Assembly: GCA_031382215.1 (NCBI GenBank)
Contig: JANMYQ010000293.1
Location: 29,225-93,224 of the forward strand
DNA from: LGRD01 sp031382215
Lineage (GTDB): Bacteria; Pseudomonadota; Gammaproteobacteria; Burkholderiales; Burkholderiaceae_C
DNA length: 64,000 nucleotides
Direction: 5' to 3'
Shown here: in pieces, positions 17,140 to 25,619 of the stretch
How the letters are laid out: every line of letters starts with the position of its first letter
Position numbering within the stretch: position 1 is the first letter of the stretch
Program-made: the position numbers and the translations under genes
Notes under the pieces: generated by a model
The model's database searches: none
The model's input: the letters and a program-made list of their open reading frames with translations, nothing else
What the model was told of the DNA's origin: nothing

Positions 17140-17922
17140 ATGAGCAGTGGCACAGGCGCCATCACCGGTTACATCGACGTCGCACAGCTCGTCCTGTACG
17201 CGTTCTGGATCTTTTTTGCGGGGTTGATCTACTACCTCCAGCGAGAGAGCAAGCGCGAAGGCTTTCCGCTCGAAAGCGACCTGCCTTCGGGCGAAACGCG
17301 CATCACGCCCGGCCTGGTCTGGATGCCCAGCCCCAAGACCTTCTACCTCGCGCACGGCGAGCCGGTGACGGTGCCGAATCACAAGCGCTCGGCCCAGACA
17401 CTGCACGCCCGGCCGAGCCACGGCTGGATCGGCGCGCCGCTCGAGCCCACCGGCAACCCGATGCTCGACGGCGTCGGCCCGGGTTCGTACGCTGATCGCG
17501 CCGACGTGCCCGACCGCATGAGCAACGGCGAACCGACGATCGTGCCGCTGCGTGTGGCGCACGGTTATGGCGTGGCCGACAAAGACCCCGACCCGCGCGG
17601 CATGCAGGTCTTCGGCGCCGACGGCACGGTCGGCGGTACCGTGACCGACCTGTGGATCGACAGGGCCGAGATGATGTTCCGCTACATGGAGCTCACCGTG
17701 CCGGCCGGCAACGCCTGGCGCCAGGTGCTGCTGCCGATGAACTTCGCGCGCGTGACCGACGACGGCGTGAAGGTGCAGTCCATCCTCGGCGACCAGTTTG
17801 CCCAGGTGCCTGGGCTGCGGGCGGCCGAGCAGGTGACCTTGCTGGAAGAAGAAAAGATCGTCGCCTACTACGGCGGCGGCACGCTGTACGCGTCGCCGGA
17901 CCGGCAAGAGCCGCTGGTATGA
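17140..17922 (+). CDS. puhA: PuhA, photosynthetic reaction centre H subunit
   Basis: A 260-residue protein with one membrane helix near the N-terminus (VAQLVLYAFWIFFAGLIYYL), then a soluble PRC-barrel domain on the cytoplasmic side. YLQRESKREGFPLES and VTDLWIDRAEMMFRYMELTV are recognisable H-subunit segments. It caps RC-L/M and steers proton transfer to the secondary quinone. The ATG is preceded by AGGAG. It lies 34 bp after lhaA, and its stop overlaps a 16-codon ORF in front of puhB. Confidence 0.96.
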   Translation: MSSGTGAITGYIDVAQLVLYAFWIFFAGLIYYLQRESKREGFPLESDLPSGETRITPGLVWMPSPKTFYLAHGEPVTVPNHKRSAQTLHARPSHGWIGAPLEPTGNPMLDGVGPGSYADRADVPDRMSNGEPTIVPLRVAHGYGVADKDPDPRGMQVFGADGTVGGTVTDLWIDRAEMMFRYMELTVPAGNAWRQVLLPMNFARVTDDGVKVQSILGDQFAQVPGLRAAEQVTLLEEEKIVAYYGGGTLYASPDRQEPLV

Positions 17923-17969
17923 CACTGCCGCGACTGCATCAACCGCCTCGACTGCTTCGGAAGCGCTGA
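17919..17969 (+). CDS. 16-aa ORF between puhA and puhB (uncertain)
   Basis: ATG overlaps the puhA stop (ATGA) and the TGA ends two bases before the puhB ATG. The product MTLPRLHQPPRLLRKR is basic. It resembles in layout the 20-codon ORF between bchF and bchN and may be a translational bridge or chance. Confidence 0.2.
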   Translation: MTLPRLHQPPRLLRKR

Positions 17970-17971
17970 TC

Positions 17972-18688
17972 ATGAAAGTCACTTACGACCACCACGGCCA
18001 CGAGCATGAGTTCGAGCCGCAGATGGGGCTGCCCGAGCCGCTACCGGCTGACGAGCGCATCCTCTGGCAAGGCTCGCCCGACTGGCGCGTGCTGGCGCGC
18101 ACGGCCTTCCATGTGCGCAAGCTGGCGGTCTACTTCGGCGCGATCCTGGCGCTGCGCGTGGCCTTTGTGCTGGCCGACGGCGGCACGCTGGCCGAAGGCG
18201 TCAAGGCGATCGCGCTGATGCTGCCGCTGGCGCTGCTGGCCATCGGCATTGCCGCGGCGCTGGCCTGGTTGTCCAGCCGCACCACCGTCTACACGCTGAC
18301 CGACAAGCGCGTGGTGATGCGCATCGGCATCGTGCTGAGCCTGACCTTCAACCTGCCGCTGAAGCGCCTGGCCACCGCCGGCTTGCGCCTGCATGCTGGC
18401 GGCACGGGCGACATTCCGCTTGCATTGACCGGCACCGACACCATTGCCTACCTGCACCTGTGGCCGCATGCCCGGCCGTGGCGCGTGGCCCAACCCGAGC
18501 CGATGTTGCGCGCGGTGCCGAATGCGGCCGAGGTGTCGAGCCTGCTGGCCGATGCCTGGGCGAAGTCCACCGGGCTGGTCGCCTCCGGGCCGGTGCCTGT
18601 GCCTGTGCCTGTGCTTGTGCCGGTACCCGCAGCCGCGAGCCAGGAGCGTGCACCGCGGGGCAGCGGCCATCGGCCGGCCCACGCCTGA
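17972..18688 (+). CDS. puhB: PuhB, reaction centre assembly protein with PH-like domain
   Basis: A 238-residue membrane protein: a soluble N-terminus (EPLPADERILWQGSPDWRVL), three hydrophobic segments (about 42-105), and a bacterial PH-like domain (TTVYTLTDKRVVMRIGIVLS, then PLKRLATAGLRLHAGGTGDI). PuhB helps reaction-centre assembly in purple bacteria. The tail carries a Val-Pro dipeptide run encoded by a hexanucleotide repeat (separate entry), which is not part of the usual fold. It is followed 19 bp later by puhC. Confidence 0.93.
   Translation: MKVTYDHHGHEHEFEPQMGLPEPLPADERILWQGSPDWRVLARTAFHVRKLAVYFGAILALRVAFVLADGGTLAEGVKAIALMLPLALLAIGIAAALAWLSSRTTVYTLTDKRVVMRIGIVLSLTFNLPLKRLATAGLRLHAGGTGDIPLALTGTDTIAYLHLWPHARPWRVAQPEPMLRAVPNAAEVSSLLADAWAKSTGLVASGPVPVPVPVLVPVPAAASQERAPRGSGHRPAHA
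18593..18628 (+). repeat. Hexanucleotide repeat (GTGCCT-like, 6 units) in puhB
   Basis: Three perfect GTGCCT units followed by GTGCTT, GTGCCG and GTACCC encode VPVPVPVLVPVP near the C-terminus of PuhB. Unit-number change would keep the frame. Confidence 0.8.
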
Positions 18689-18707
18689 TCAACGAGAACC
18701 CGCTTCG

Positions 18708-19187
18708 ATGAACACCGCCTTGAACACCACCGCAGCCACCGGCCATTTCCCGCGCAAGGCCGTGCTGGCAGTGGGCGCGCTGCTGCTGGCCGCGCTGGCG
18801 GCCGTGGCCACGGTGCGCTTGACCGGTGCGGAGATCCGCACACCCGACGCTCCCGCGGCGTTCATGCGCGAGTTTCGCTTCGAAGACCGGCCCGACGGCA
18901 GCGTGGCCGTGCTCGATCCGCGCAGCGGCGCGGTCGTCGACACCGTGACCGGCGAGGCCGGCTTCTTCCGCGGCGCCTTGCGTGGCCTGGCGCGCGAGCG
19001 GCGCCGCATGGGCCTCGGCCCGGAGGCCGCATTCCAGTTGATCGCGCGTGCCGACGGCCGCCTCACCCTGGCCGACCCGGCCACCGGCCAACGCATCGAC
19101 CTGGAATCGTTCGGGCCGACCAACGCCGCCGTCTTTGCGCGCCTTCTTGGCGCCAACCCAGGCGCCACCCCAAGGAACAAGTCATGA
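18708..19187 (+). CDS. puhC: PuhC, LH1-RC assembly/organisation protein
   Basis: A 159-residue protein with one N-terminal membrane anchor (AVLAVGALLLAALAAVATVR) and a periplasmic domain. The region FEDRPDGSVAVLDPRSGAVV and GFFRGALRGLARERRRMGL, then FQLIARADGRLTLADPATGQ, are PuhC-like. PuhC supports normal amounts of LH1-RC in Rhodobacter. The stop overlaps the acsF start by four bases (ATGA). Position puhB-puhC is conserved. Confidence 0.88.
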   Translation: MNTALNTTAATGHFPRKAVLAVGALLLAALAAVATVRLTGAEIRTPDAPAAFMREFRFEDRPDGSVAVLDPRSGAVVDTVTGEAGFFRGALRGLARERRRMGLGPEAAFQLIARADGRLTLADPATGQRIDLESFGPTNAAVFARLLGANPGATPRNKS

Positions 19188-20245
19188 GCACCACAGCCGC
19201 CACGATCCCCAACGAAGCCACCCAGACGGCGCTGCAAGACACGGTGCTGACGCCGCGCTTCTACCGCACCGACTACGACGCGATCGACAAGCTCGACATC
19301 GAGGCTATCCGCCCGCAATGGGACGTGCTGATGGCCGAGTTCCGGGCCGACTCGAACACCGACCACTTCCAGCGCCCGCCCGAGCTGATGGGCAACCAGT
19401 CCGACCTGCCGCCGGCGCTGTACCAGGAGTTCAAGGACTTCATGATCAGCTCGGTCACGTCGGAATTTTCGGGCTGCGTGCTCTACGCCGAGATCAAGAA
19501 GCGCGTGAACAACCCCGACATGAAAGAGTTGTTCGGCTACATGGCGCGCGACGAGAGCCGCCACGCCGGCTTCATCAACCAGTGGCTGAAGGACTTCGGC
19601 GTCGGCGTGGACCTGGGCTTACTGGCGCGCGCCAAGAAGTACACCTACTTCCGGCCCAAGTTCATTTATTACGCCACCTACCTGTCCGAGAAGATCGGCT
19701 ACGCGCGCTACATCGCGATCTACCGCCAGGTTGAAAAGCACCCCGAGCTTTGTTTCCACCCGATCTTCAAGTGGTTCGAAAAGTGGTGCAACGACGAGTT
19801 CCGCCACGGCGAGGCGTTTGCGCTGCTGCTGCGCGCCAACCCGCACTTGCTGACGGGGCTGAACACCTTGTGGATTCGCTTTTTCGTGCTGGCCGTCTAC
19901 GCCACCATGTACGTGCGCGACCACATGCGCCCCGAGATGCACGCGGCCATGGGGCTGGACCCGACCGAATACGACTACCAGGTGTTCCGCATCACGTCCG
20001 AGATCACCAAGCAGGTCTTCCCGCTCACCTTGAACATCGACGACCCGCGTTTCCGCGCCGGGCTGGAGCGGCTGCGCAAGATCTCGATCGCGAGCGACGC
20101 GGCGCGTGCGCAGGGCGGGCTGCTGGGCGGCATCAGGCGCCTGGGCCTGACCGTGGCGGCCGGTGCAATCTTCGTGCGCCTGTACTGCCTGCCGGCCACC
20201 CCCAACGCGCTGCCTGCCAACCCGCGCGTCGCGCCGGCATGGTAA
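19184..20245 (+). CDS. acsF: AcsF, aerobic Mg-protoporphyrin IX monomethyl ester oxidative cyclase
   Basis: A 353-residue membrane-associated diiron enzyme forming the isocyclic ring E with O2. Diiron ligand motifs are visible: SVTSEFSGCVLYAEIKKR, MARDESRHAGFINQWLKDF and KWCNDEFRHGEAFALLLR. This is the oxygen-dependent cyclase first described in Rubrivivax gelatinosus. The anaerobic alternative BchE is not in this window. Embedding between puhC and puhE is typical of betaproteobacterial and some alphaproteobacterial clusters and ties pigment synthesis in air to RC assembly. Confidence 0.97.
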   Translation: MSTTAATIPNEATQTALQDTVLTPRFYRTDYDAIDKLDIEAIRPQWDVLMAEFRADSNTDHFQRPPELMGNQSDLPPALYQEFKDFMISSVTSEFSGCVLYAEIKKRVNNPDMKELFGYMARDESRHAGFINQWLKDFGVGVDLGLLARAKKYTYFRPKFIYYATYLSEKIGYARYIAIYRQVEKHPELCFHPIFKWFEKWCNDEFRHGEAFALLLRANPHLLTGLNTLWIRFFVLAVYATMYVRDHMRPEMHAAMGLDPTEYDYQVFRITSEITKQVFPLTLNIDDPRFRAGLERLRKISIASDAARAQGGLLGGIRRLGLTVAAGAIFVRLYCLPATPNALPANPRVAPAW

Positions 20246-20264
20246 GCAGCATCGGCAATTCAGC

Positions 20265-21065
20265 ATGATGCAGTTCGCCATCCCGGTGCTCTTCACGCTG
20301 TTCATCTGGTGGTTCAGCACCGGCGTGATCCTGTATCTGGACGGGTTGCCGCAACGCACCTTCAAGTGGACGATGGGCGCTTTCAGCATCGTGCTGGCGC
20401 TCGCGCTGTTGGGCCTGGCGGCCAGCAGCGCGGTGGCCAGCGAGGCCGCGGCGTATTGCGCGTTCACTTGCGGCCTGCTGGTGTGGGCGTGGCAGGAGGT
20501 GGCGTTCTTGCTCGGCTACGTCACCGGCCCGCGGCGCACGCCGTGCCCGCCGGGCGCCACCGGCTGGCGGCGGGCGCGTTATGCGTTTCAGGCCGTGCAG
20601 CACCACGAAGTGGCGCTGGTCGTGCTGGCCTTGGCGGTGCTGGTGGCCACCTGGGGCGGCGTGAACCAGACCGGCTTGTGGACCTACCTGATCCTGTGGG
20701 CCATGCGCCAGAGCGCCAAGCTCAACGTGTTTCTCGGCGTGCGCAACCTGAATGAAGGTTTCCTGCCCGACCACCTGAAGTACCTGCAGACTTACTTTGC
20801 GCGCCGGCCCTTCAATGCGCTGTTCCCGGTGTCGGTCACGCTGTCGACGCTGTTCGCGGTGGTCCTGTGGCAGGCCGCACTGGCCAACGCGGCAGACCCG
20901 TTCCAGTCGGCCTCGCTGAGCCTGGCCGCCGCGCTGCTGAGCCTGGCGGTGCTGGAGCACTGGTTCCTGGTGCTGCCGCTGCCGTTCGAGGCACTGTGGA
21001 ACTGGGGCCTGCGCTCGCGCGCGGTATTGCCCCCCAAGTCGCTGGGCCCCAAGCCGCTGTCGTGA
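20265..21065 (+). CDS. puhE: PuhE, membrane protein of the puh block
   Basis: A 266-residue polytopic membrane protein with about seven hydrophobic segments. The motifs TFKWTMGAFSIVLALALLG, FLLGYVTGPRRTPCPPGATG and LNVFLGVRNLNEGFLPDHLK are characteristic of PuhE (ORF292 in Rhodobacter), where loss changes bacteriochlorophyll level and RC amount. The start may be either of two adjacent ATG codons (20265 or 20268). It follows acsF by 19 bp. Confidence 0.88.
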   Translation: MMQFAIPVLFTLFIWWFSTGVILYLDGLPQRTFKWTMGAFSIVLALALLGLAASSAVASEAAAYCAFTCGLLVWAWQEVAFLLGYVTGPRRTPCPPGATGWRRARYAFQAVQHHEVALVVLALAVLVATWGGVNQTGLWTYLILWAMRQSAKLNVFLGVRNLNEGFLPDHLKYLQTYFARRPFNALFPVSVTLSTLFAVVLWQAALANAADPFQSASLSLAAALLSLAVLEHWFLVLPLPFEALWNWGLRSRAVLPPKSLGPKPLS

Positions 21066-21146
21066 AGACAGGGCGGCCGACGGCGGCGCGTTCTCAGCCC
21101 ACTCAACTGGCAGCCGGCGCAGGCGCGGCGGCGCACAAAATAGCGC

Positions 21147-22493
21147 ATGACCACCACGCTGCCCCCCGACCACCCCCAACGCCTGGCGCTGGCCGAAGAG
21201 GCGCATGCCCGGCCGCCGGAACCGCTCGAACCCCCGGCGCGCGCGACCTACGTTGCGGTGCTGGTGGAACCCGATCACCGCGAGCGCGAGCTGGCTCACC
21301 TGGCCACGCTGTGCGAGCGATTCGGCGCGCCGCCGCCGAGCGCCGGCGCAACCCACCTGAGCGCCCGCCTGGGTGAATTGCGGTTGAAGTGGGAGCGCCA
21401 CGGCGAGTTCTCCGGCTACACCTTCTTCCTGCCCGGCCTGAGCCCGCACCCGTTCAGCCAGCCGCCAGCCGCCGCGCTGCCGCCGGGCTGGCTGGAAGCC
21501 GTGCCGGGTTCGACCATCGTCGCCGCGCACGCCAAGCTGGTTCCCGCCAGCGGCGAGCCGCCGGACGCGGCGTTCCTGGCGCGCCACTTCGCCGGAAACA
21601 TCGTTGTGGGATCCGAAATCGGCGACGGCGCGGGCCTGGCGTTCACCGATTTCCGCGTGCATGCCGACGGGTTTGCCCGCTTCCTGGTGCTGGACCGCAA
21701 CTTCACGCCGCGCCAGGCCGGGCGCACGTTGCAGCGCCTGTTCGAGATCGAGGTCTACCGGCTGCTGGCACTGCTCGCGCTGCCGATCGCGCGGCGCCAG
21801 TCGCCCCGCATCGTGGCGATCGAGAAGTCGCTCGCGGCGCTGACCGAGGCGATCGCCAAGAACACGGCAGGCCCTACCACCACAACCACCTTGACCGGCG
21901 ACGGCGACGACGAAGCCTTGCTGCACGAACTGACCCGCCTGGCCGCCGAGGTCGAGAGCGGCCTGGCCACGAGCCAGTTCCGCTTCGGCGCCTGCCGCGC
22001 CTACTTCGAGCTGGTCAGCACGCGGGTCGGGGAGCTGCGCGAACAGCGCCTGCCGGGCTTGCAGACCATCGAAGAATTCATGGCGCGTCGTTTCACGCCG
22101 GCCGTGGCCACGTGCACCACCGTGTCGCAGCGCCTGCACGATTTGTCCGAGCGGGTGGCGCAGGCCAGCGCGCTGCTGTCCACGCGCGTGAGCATCGCGC
22201 GCGAGCGCCAGAACCAGGCGCTGCTCGCGTCGATGGACCGGCGTGCCAAGCTGCAATTGCGCCTGCAGCAAACGGTCGAAGGCCTGTCGGTGGCGGCCAT
22301 CACCTACTACATGGCCGGCGTCATCGGCTATCTGGCCAAGGGCATGAAGGCCGGCGGCGCGCATATCGACCCCGACCTCGTCGTCGGCGTCGCCATTCCG
22401 CTGGTGGCCGTGCTGGTGATGCTGGGCCTGCGCCGTGCCCACCGCAAGATCGCGCAGGCCGACCGCGGCGCTGCGCCGCCCCTGCCTCGATGA
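21147..22493 (+). CDS. DUF3422 family membrane-anchored protein
   Basis: A 448-residue protein of the uncharacterised DUF3422 family: an N-terminal domain with RLALAEEAHARPPEPLEPPA and GEFSGYTFFLPGLSPHPF, a long helical/coiled-coil middle (about 240-370, SQRLHDLSERVAQASALLST), and a C-terminal pair of membrane helices (GLSVAAITYYMAGVIGYLAK and VVGVAIPLVAVLVMLGLRRA). Function is unknown. It sits between puhE and bchI on the same strand, 81 bp from the former and 93 bp from the latter, so it is probably transcribed with photosynthesis genes. It is also found in non-phototrophs, so a link to photosynthesis is only suggested by position. Confidence 0.8.
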   Translation: MTTTLPPDHPQRLALAEEAHARPPEPLEPPARATYVAVLVEPDHRERELAHLATLCERFGAPPPSAGATHLSARLGELRLKWERHGEFSGYTFFLPGLSPHPFSQPPAAALPPGWLEAVPGSTIVAAHAKLVPASGEPPDAAFLARHFAGNIVVGSEIGDGAGLAFTDFRVHADGFARFLVLDRNFTPRQAGRTLQRLFEIEVYRLLALLALPIARRQSPRIVAIEKSLAALTEAIAKNTAGPTTTTTLTGDGDDEALLHELTRLAAEVESGLATSQFRFGACRAYFELVSTRVGELREQRLPGLQTIEEFMARRFTPAVATCTTVSQRLHDLSERVAQASALLSTRVSIARERQNQALLASMDRRAKLQLRLQQTVEGLSVAAITYYMAGVIGYLAKGMKAGGAHIDPDLVVGVAIPLVAVLVMLGLRRAHRKIAQADRGAAPPLPR

Positions 22494-22586
22494 ACTTCCG
22501 CCAGCCCTCCGTTGCTGCGAGCCGTCTGCTACCCTGCGCCGGCCCGCCTGCTCCCCACCCGTCCCACACCGATTCCTGAGCCGCCC

Positions 22587-23612
22587 ATGCCTGCAGCGTT
22601 CCCCTTCTCCGCCATCGTCGGCCAGGACGAAATGAAGCTCGCGATCCTGATCGCGGCGGTCGATCCGCGCATCGGCGGCGTGCTGGTGTTCGGCGACCGT
22701 GGCACCGGCAAGTCCACCGCCGTGCGTGCGCTCGCGGCCTTGCTGCCGAAGATGCGCGCGGTGGTCGGCTGCCGCTACGGGTGCGACCCGGCCAGCGACG
22801 GCGCCGGTTGCGATGACTGCACGGCCTTGAAATTGAAGGGGCCGCTGAAGAGCCACCTCGTGCCGGTGCCGGTGGTGGACCTGCCGCTGGGCGCCACCGA
22901 AGACCGCGTCGTCGGCGCGCTCGATCTGGAGCGTGCGCTGGCGCAAGGCGTCAAGGCGTTCGAACCAGGGCTGCTGGCGCGCGCGAACCGTGGCTTCCTG
23001 TACATCGACGAGGTCAACCTGCTCGAAGACCACCTGGTCGATCTGCTGATCGACGTGGCCGCGTCGGGCGAGAACGTTGTCGAGCGCGAGGGCCTGAGCG
23101 TGCGCCACCCGGCGCGCTTCGTGTTGGTGGGCAGCGGCAACCCCGAAGAGGGCGAACTGCGGCCGCAACTGCTGGACCGTTTCGGTTTGTCGGTGGAAGT
23201 GAAGACGCCCACCGACCTGCCTTCGCGCGTGGAGGTGGTGCGGCGCCGCGACGCGTTCGAACGTGGCGCCGACGGCTTCAACGACAAGTGGGCCAAGGAA
23301 GACGCCCGCGTGCGCAAGCAGATCGTCGCCGGCCGCGCGCGCATCGACGCCGTGACGGTGCCCGACGCCGCGCTCGAACGTGCCGCGCAGTTGTGCATGA
23401 GCCTGGGCACCGACGGCCTGCGCGGCGAGCTGACCTTGATCCGCGCCGCGCGTGCGCTGGCCGCGCTGCAGGGGGATGCCGCGGTGACCGACGCGCACCT
23501 CAAGCGCGTCGCGCCGCCGGCGTTGCGGCATCGGCTGCGGCGCAATCCGCTTGACGATTCCGGCTCGACGGTGCGGGTCGATCGCGCTGTGGCCGAACTG
23601 TTCGGCGCCTGA
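22587..23612 (+). CDS. bchI: BchI, magnesium chelatase AAA+ ATPase subunit
   Basis: A 341-residue AAA+ ATPase; with BchD it forms the ring that drives BchH. It opens FPFSAIVGQDEMKLAILIAA, has Walker A GDRGTGKSTAVRALAALLP, Walker B FLYIDEVNLLEDHLVDLLID, and the insert GCRYGCDPASDGAGCDDC with three Cys typical of BchI. The ATG follows a short upstream gap with no good ribosome site. bchD starts eight bases after its stop. Confidence 0.96.
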   Translation: MPAAFPFSAIVGQDEMKLAILIAAVDPRIGGVLVFGDRGTGKSTAVRALAALLPKMRAVVGCRYGCDPASDGAGCDDCTALKLKGPLKSHLVPVPVVDLPLGATEDRVVGALDLERALAQGVKAFEPGLLARANRGFLYIDEVNLLEDHLVDLLIDVAASGENVVEREGLSVRHPARFVLVGSGNPEEGELRPQLLDRFGLSVEVKTPTDLPSRVEVVRRRDAFERGADGFNDKWAKEDARVRKQIVAGRARIDAVTVPDAALERAAQLCMSLGTDGLRGELTLIRAARALAALQGDAAVTDAHLKRVAPPALRHRLRRNPLDDSGSTVRVDRAVAELFGA

Positions 23613-23620
23613 TCACAGCG

Positions 23621-25597
23621 ATGGCCGCCGGGATCGACGCCAGAGAGGCCGCCGAACACGCCTGGGCCGACGCGCTGCAGGCCGCGGCCTTGTTCGCCGT
23701 CGACCCGGTCGGCACCGGCGGCGTGGCCTTGCGCGCGCTGGCCGGCCCCTTGCGCGAGCGCTGGCTGCTGTGGCTGCGCGCCGCTCTGCCGGCTGACGCG
23801 CCGGTGCGCCGCGTGCCGCTGCACATCCACGATGCGCGCCTGCTCGGCGGGCTGGACCTGGCGGCCACCTTGCGTGCCGGTCGGCCGGTGGCGCAGAAGG
23901 GCTTGCTCGCCGAGGCCGATGGCGGCGTGCTGCTGCTGGCGATGGCCGAACGCCTGCCGGCCGGCACCGCCGCGCGGCTCACTGCGGTGCTCGACGCGCA
24001 GGAAGTGGTGATGGAGCGCGACGGCCTGGCGCTGCGGCAAGGCGCGCGCCTGGGTGTGGTGGCGCTCGATGAAGGCATGGCCGACGACGAGCAGATGCCG
24101 GCCGGCCTGCGTGACCGCTGCGCGTTTCATCTGACGCTGGAGCCGCAACCGCAACCGCAACCGCAACCGCAGCCGCAGCCGCAACCGCAACCGCAACCCC
24201 GCGGTTCTTTGCAGCCATCGCTCGACCTGCCCACCGACGGCTTGCGCGACGAGGTGCTCGCCGCCCGCGCCCTTCTGCCCCGTGTGAGCGCGAGCGATGA
24301 CCTGGTGCAGGCCCTGTGCGCCGCCGCGCTGGCCTTGGGCATTGCTTCGGTCCGGGCGCCGCTGCTGGCCTTGCGCGTGGCGCGCGCTGCCGCCGCGCTG
24401 GCCGGGCGTGACGCGGTGGACGAGCATGACGCCGCACTCGCCGCTCGCCTGGTGCTGGCGCCTCGGGCGACGCAGATCCCGCTGCTGCAAACGGCGGAGC
24501 AAGAGCAGGAGCAGGCCGACGAACCCGCGCCGCCCGAACCTGCGCCTGAACCGCCTGAACCCCCGCCACCACCGGACGAACCCGAGCGCGACGCGCAGAA
24601 CAACGCCACCGGACCCGACGAGCCCGACGAATCAGACCCACCCGACGAACCGCCACCGCTCGACCCCTCGATGCTCGAAGACCTGATCCTGGCCGCCGCG
24701 AGCGCTGCCATTCCCGCCGGGCTGCTGGCGGCGTTGAAGCTCGGCCAGGCGGCAAGGGCGGGCGCGTCCACCGGCGGGCGCGCCGGGCAGGTCCGGCACA
24801 ACCGGCTGCGCGGCCGGCCCTGTGGTGTGCGGCGCGGCGAGCCGCGCGCCGGCGCGCGGCTGAACGTGATCGAGACCCTGCGCGCGGCCGCGCCGTGGCA
24901 GGCGGTGCGCAAGCGTGAACTTGTCGAAGGGGGCGCCGATGCCGAACGTGCCGCGCGCATTCAAGTGCGGCGCGAAGACTTTCACGTCACGCGCTACCAG
25001 CAGAACAGCGAAACCACCACGGTGTTCGTGGTCGATGCGTCGGGCTCGTCGGCCCTGAACCGGCTGGCCGAGGCCAAGGGCGCGGTCGAGCTGCTGCTGG
25101 CCGATTGTTATGTGCGGCGCGACCGGGTGGCCGTGCTGGCGTTCCGCGGCAAGACGGCCGAGCTGCTGTTGCCGCCGACGCGTTCGCTGGTGCGCGCCAA
25201 GCGCAGCCTGGCCGGCCTGCCGGGCGGTGGCGGCACGCCGCTGGCCGCCGCCATCGATGCCGCGCTGGCGCTGGCCGATGCGATCCAGCGGCGTGGCGAA
25301 ACGCCGATCCTGGTGCTGCTGACCGACGGCCGCGGCAACATCGCGCGCGACGGTTCGCCTGGCCGCCAACGTGCCGGTGAAGACGCGCTTTCCGCGGCGC
25401 GCCAGGTGCGCCTGGCGGGTGTGACGGCGCTGCTGCTCGACACCTCGCCGCAACCGCAGCCTGCCGCCGAACAACTCGCCGCCGCGATGGGCGCGGGTTA
25501 CCTGCCGCTGCCGTATGCGGGCGCGGCGGCCTTGTCCACCGCGGTGCGGCTGGCGACTGTGGGATCGGCGACGTCGGCGTTGCCCACGTCGCGCTGA
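23621..25597 (+). CDS. bchD: BchD, magnesium chelatase subunit D
   Basis: A 658-residue protein with a degenerate N-terminal AAA+ domain (no intact P-loop; RRVPLHIHDARLLGGLDLAA), a long Pro/acid-rich linker (about 290-350), and a C-terminal von Willebrand A integrin-like domain. The MIDAS is seen in VFVVDASGSSALNRLAEAKG and, later, LVLLTDGRGNIARDG. It bridges BchI and BchH. Two low-complexity segments stand out: nine Pro-Gln dipeptides near residue 175-192 encoded by a hexanucleotide repeat, and the linker of Pro, Glu and Asp. Adjacent to bchI and bchO, as usual. Confidence 0.95.
   Translation: MAAGIDAREAAEHAWADALQAAALFAVDPVGTGGVALRALAGPLRERWLLWLRAALPADAPVRRVPLHIHDARLLGGLDLAATLRAGRPVAQKGLLAEADGGVLLLAMAERLPAGTAARLTAVLDAQEVVMERDGLALRQGARLGVVALDEGMADDEQMPAGLRDRCAFHLTLEPQPQPQPQPQPQPQPQPQPRGSLQPSLDLPTDGLRDEVLAARALLPRVSASDDLVQALCAAALALGIASVRAPLLALRVARAAAALAGRDAVDEHDAALAARLVLAPRATQIPLLQTAEQEQEQADEPAPPEPAPEPPEPPPPPDEPERDAQNNATGPDEPDESDPPDEPPPLDPSMLEDLILAAASAAIPAGLLAALKLGQAARAGASTGGRAGQVRHNRLRGRPCGVRRGEPRAGARLNVIETLRAAAPWQAVRKRELVEGGADAERAARIQVRREDFHVTRYQQNSETTTVFVVDASGSSALNRLAEAKGAVELLLADCYVRRDRVAVLAFRGKTAELLLPPTRSLVRAKRSLAGLPGGGGTPLAAAIDAALALADAIQRRGETPILVLLTDGRGNIARDGSPGRQRAGEDALSAARQVRLAGVTALLLDTSPQPQPAAEQLAAAMGAGYLPLPYAGAAALSTAVRLATVGSATSALPTSR
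24143..24196 (+). repeat. Hexanucleotide repeat (CCGCAR, 9 units) in bchD
   Basis: Nine consecutive CCG-CAA/CAG units encode Pro-Gln x9 at the end of the AAA+ region of BchD. Seven units are CCGCAA, two are CCGCAG. Changes by whole units keep the frame and change only the length of a flexible stretch. Confidence 0.9.
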
Positions 25598-25619
25598 CAG
25601 GCCGTGAGAGCGTGAGACC

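Noticed and set aside
20133..23531. A leftward open frame of 1132 codons opposite puhE, the DUF3422 gene and bchI
   Set aside because: It is rich in Arg, Gln and His with no domain pattern and lies opposite three well-supported genes; high GC creates such antisense frames.
24143..24196. Possible CRISPR-like array
   Set aside because: The units are 6 bp with no spacers and lie in frame in bchD; no CRISPR or cas gene was seen in the window.
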